Of a stretch of 64,000 bases of DNA, positions 62,399 to 64,000 are shown piece by piece; positions within the stretch are counted from its first letter, which is position 1; the number at the start of each line of letters is the position of its first letter. Origin of the DNA: Amphiduros pacificus (taxonomy: Eukaryota; Annelida; Polychaeta; Phyllodocida; Hesionidae); assembly GCA_949316495.1 (NCBI GenBank), contig OX439012.1:5649559-5713558 (forward strand). The letters are read 5' to 3'. The notes under the pieces are model-generated. The model was not told where the DNA came from and made no database searches. It saw nothing but the letters and a program-made list of their open reading frames with translations. A program made the position numbers and the translations under genes.

Positions 62399-62690
62399 TT
62401 ATTTGGGGCTTTACATCATTTTCAACATTATGTCAGTCATTTCGTGATGAGATCTACTTGTAGCAGATAAAGTGCTGCTCACTGAACTGTCAAGTCACAG
62501 GTCCTTGAAAGGACAACCCACCCAGCCACAGATTTACAAGGACAACGGGTTAACCCTTTAGGCACGGGCCTGAGCTCATATGTGAAATTGTATTAAGATA
62601 TCAATATAGGCATGGCCGGGGATCGAACTACAAACTTTGGATCACCACAGAGGAACTGGTGCTAATAAACTGGCCTGTGGCCTCGTAAAA
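62399..62690 (-). mobile_element. Nearly full-length tRNA-derived SINE
   Basis: Reverse complement of the 46297 element from tail (GGGGCTTTACATCATTTTCA) through body (GGACAACGGGTTAACCC) to head (GGATCACCACAGAGGAACTG, ACTGGCCTGTGGCC). It inserted just at the end of the L2/CR1-like fragment. Confidence 0.85.
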
Positions 62691-64000
62691 TTATGCCGGC
62701 CAGGCAACATAAAAAGTGTTTAATAAAAAACATACATGGGTTCATTAAACATTGGTCAGAATGAGCACATAATGATTTCTATGAGCTATTTTCTTTTGTT
62801 TCACCCAAAAAAGACCCCTGCATACTGGAGTAACCATTTCAAATGTATCAGATATAGTTGACTCCTTCCAAGTCTATTTTCCCCACAATGCAAAATTTCA
62901 GTGATTTGTTACCATGGTTACGTCATATTTCTTACCCATTCACTTGTGCAATTCTCATTCAAGGTGAGTCACCACCCCTTAGCCAATTATCCATTTTCTG
63001 ACCTGTTTTCGGCTGCAACTTTGGACTAAAATGCTTATAACATGAAAAATACTTGTGTGAAATTAAAGAAAGTTTACACTCTGAATCTTCACATGATTAT
63101 CTATCAAGGGTGCAGTTTCTTATCCCTGTACCTAAAATATATTTAGCACAATTTGATGCTGAACATGAGTATCTTTGATCAGAGGCATGACACATGAAAT
63201 GTCTTCTAATATCAACAGGATCAATATTGAAGTATATAATATGTATGGATATCGAAATATAAGGCAATATCCTTCTACTGAAGAAATTATTTTGTAATTT
63301 GATGAATATTAAAGTAGATATTGAAGGATTTGTCAAAAATTGAAGTTTAACTTTGATCATTCACAGTTAGAGTTTGAATTAATATTTTCTAATGAAAAGA
63401 ACTGAATATGAAAGTTCAACTTTTATACTATTTGAATAGATCCAAATAATTATAACATTCTTTACCTGAATATGATAAATAATCAATTTATTCATAGTCT
63501 ATTTATTTTACAAGTTTCTCTGTTAATTGAAGAAAACTGTTTTGCACAATGTTTAATTTGCCATTTAGATAATTACAGGTACTTGCGGCAAATGGTTGAT
63601 ACACCAAACCTAATTGCATGATGGTGATCACCGACACCAATGGTGGCACAATTGACACATCAATACACAATACCTTATGTTTACTGATCATTCACAAATA
63701 GACATTCTATCAGGAATGCATTTATTCATGAATTATGCTAAATCCATGGACATGACTGACACATTGTATAAGATGAGCTCATACCAATATTAGACATGTG
63801 TGAGTGGTGGCAGGTGTCAGTATGGACATGACATGTCTGAAATGTTAAACTCTGCATATGGTGTGAATATCAAGCTGACAAGTAGGATTAGCCAACTGGG
63901 TGTCACTGATGTGTTGTGAATGTATTTATATATAAACAATGATATGAAAAAAAATTATGACCATATGATTGGTTTGTTCATGTTTATTTTCGTTAATATT
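62691..64000. other. No gene seen
   Basis: AT-rich intergenic sequence. Two short open frames (63097-63360 and 63503-63691, minus) show no recognisable domain or splice context. Confidence 0.5.

Overview
The window looks like marine-invertebrate nuclear DNA, most likely from a lophotrochozoan such as a mollusc or brachiopod. The signs are AT-rich sequence, short exons with GT-AG introns of 0.3-5.5 kb, ionotropic glutamate receptor (iGluR) genes, a tRNA-derived SINE with an AAAC tail, an Ngaro-type element, an RNase H-bearing LINE and tandem arrays in many introns. The species assignment is inference; the gene structures are read directly.

Layout. Two paralogous iGluR genes lie head to tail on the minus strand. 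The upstream gene (gene B, 42711 down to 25294) can be read from signal peptide to stop as 19 exons. All splice phases agree and the coding sum is 4119 nt, or 1372 residues. It has an amino-terminal domain, S1, M1, pore loop, M3, S2 and M4, then a cytoplasmic tail of about 490 residues. That tail contains a coiled coil, a possible SGNH-like fold and a KH-like (RNA-binding type) domain. The downstream gene (gene A) starts at 14253. Its first six exons (signal peptide and most of the amino-terminal domain) are in the window and the rest lies beyond position 1. Five of its six exons match gene B in length within 3 nt, and exon 5 differs by one codon.

The 11 kb between the two genes holds an apparently whole Ngaro-type tyrosine-recombinase retroelement (16651-22340) with split direct repeats A1...B1-A2-B2. 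It sits in or next to a 26-bp minisatellite. Introns and flanks carry at least twelve minisatellites. One array in each paralog starts exactly at the 5' splice site of the same intron.

Intron 1 of gene A (8638-14168) is a cluster of non-autonomous DNA elements: a 1.43-kb fold-back element with a 9-bp target duplication, a TTAA-flanked MITE, two other inverted-repeat families and a truncated LINE end.

Upstream of gene B (42.7-64 kb) are repeats, a decayed multi-exon plus-strand gene with a P-loop-like segment (47.4-50.6 kb), an intact beta-1,3-galactosyltransferase-type gene on the minus strand (54321-55595), and a full-length LINE (56197-62019). The LINE is inserted, with a 13-bp target duplication, into an older L2/CR1-like fragment. 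Several copies of one tRNA-derived SINE are scattered through the window.
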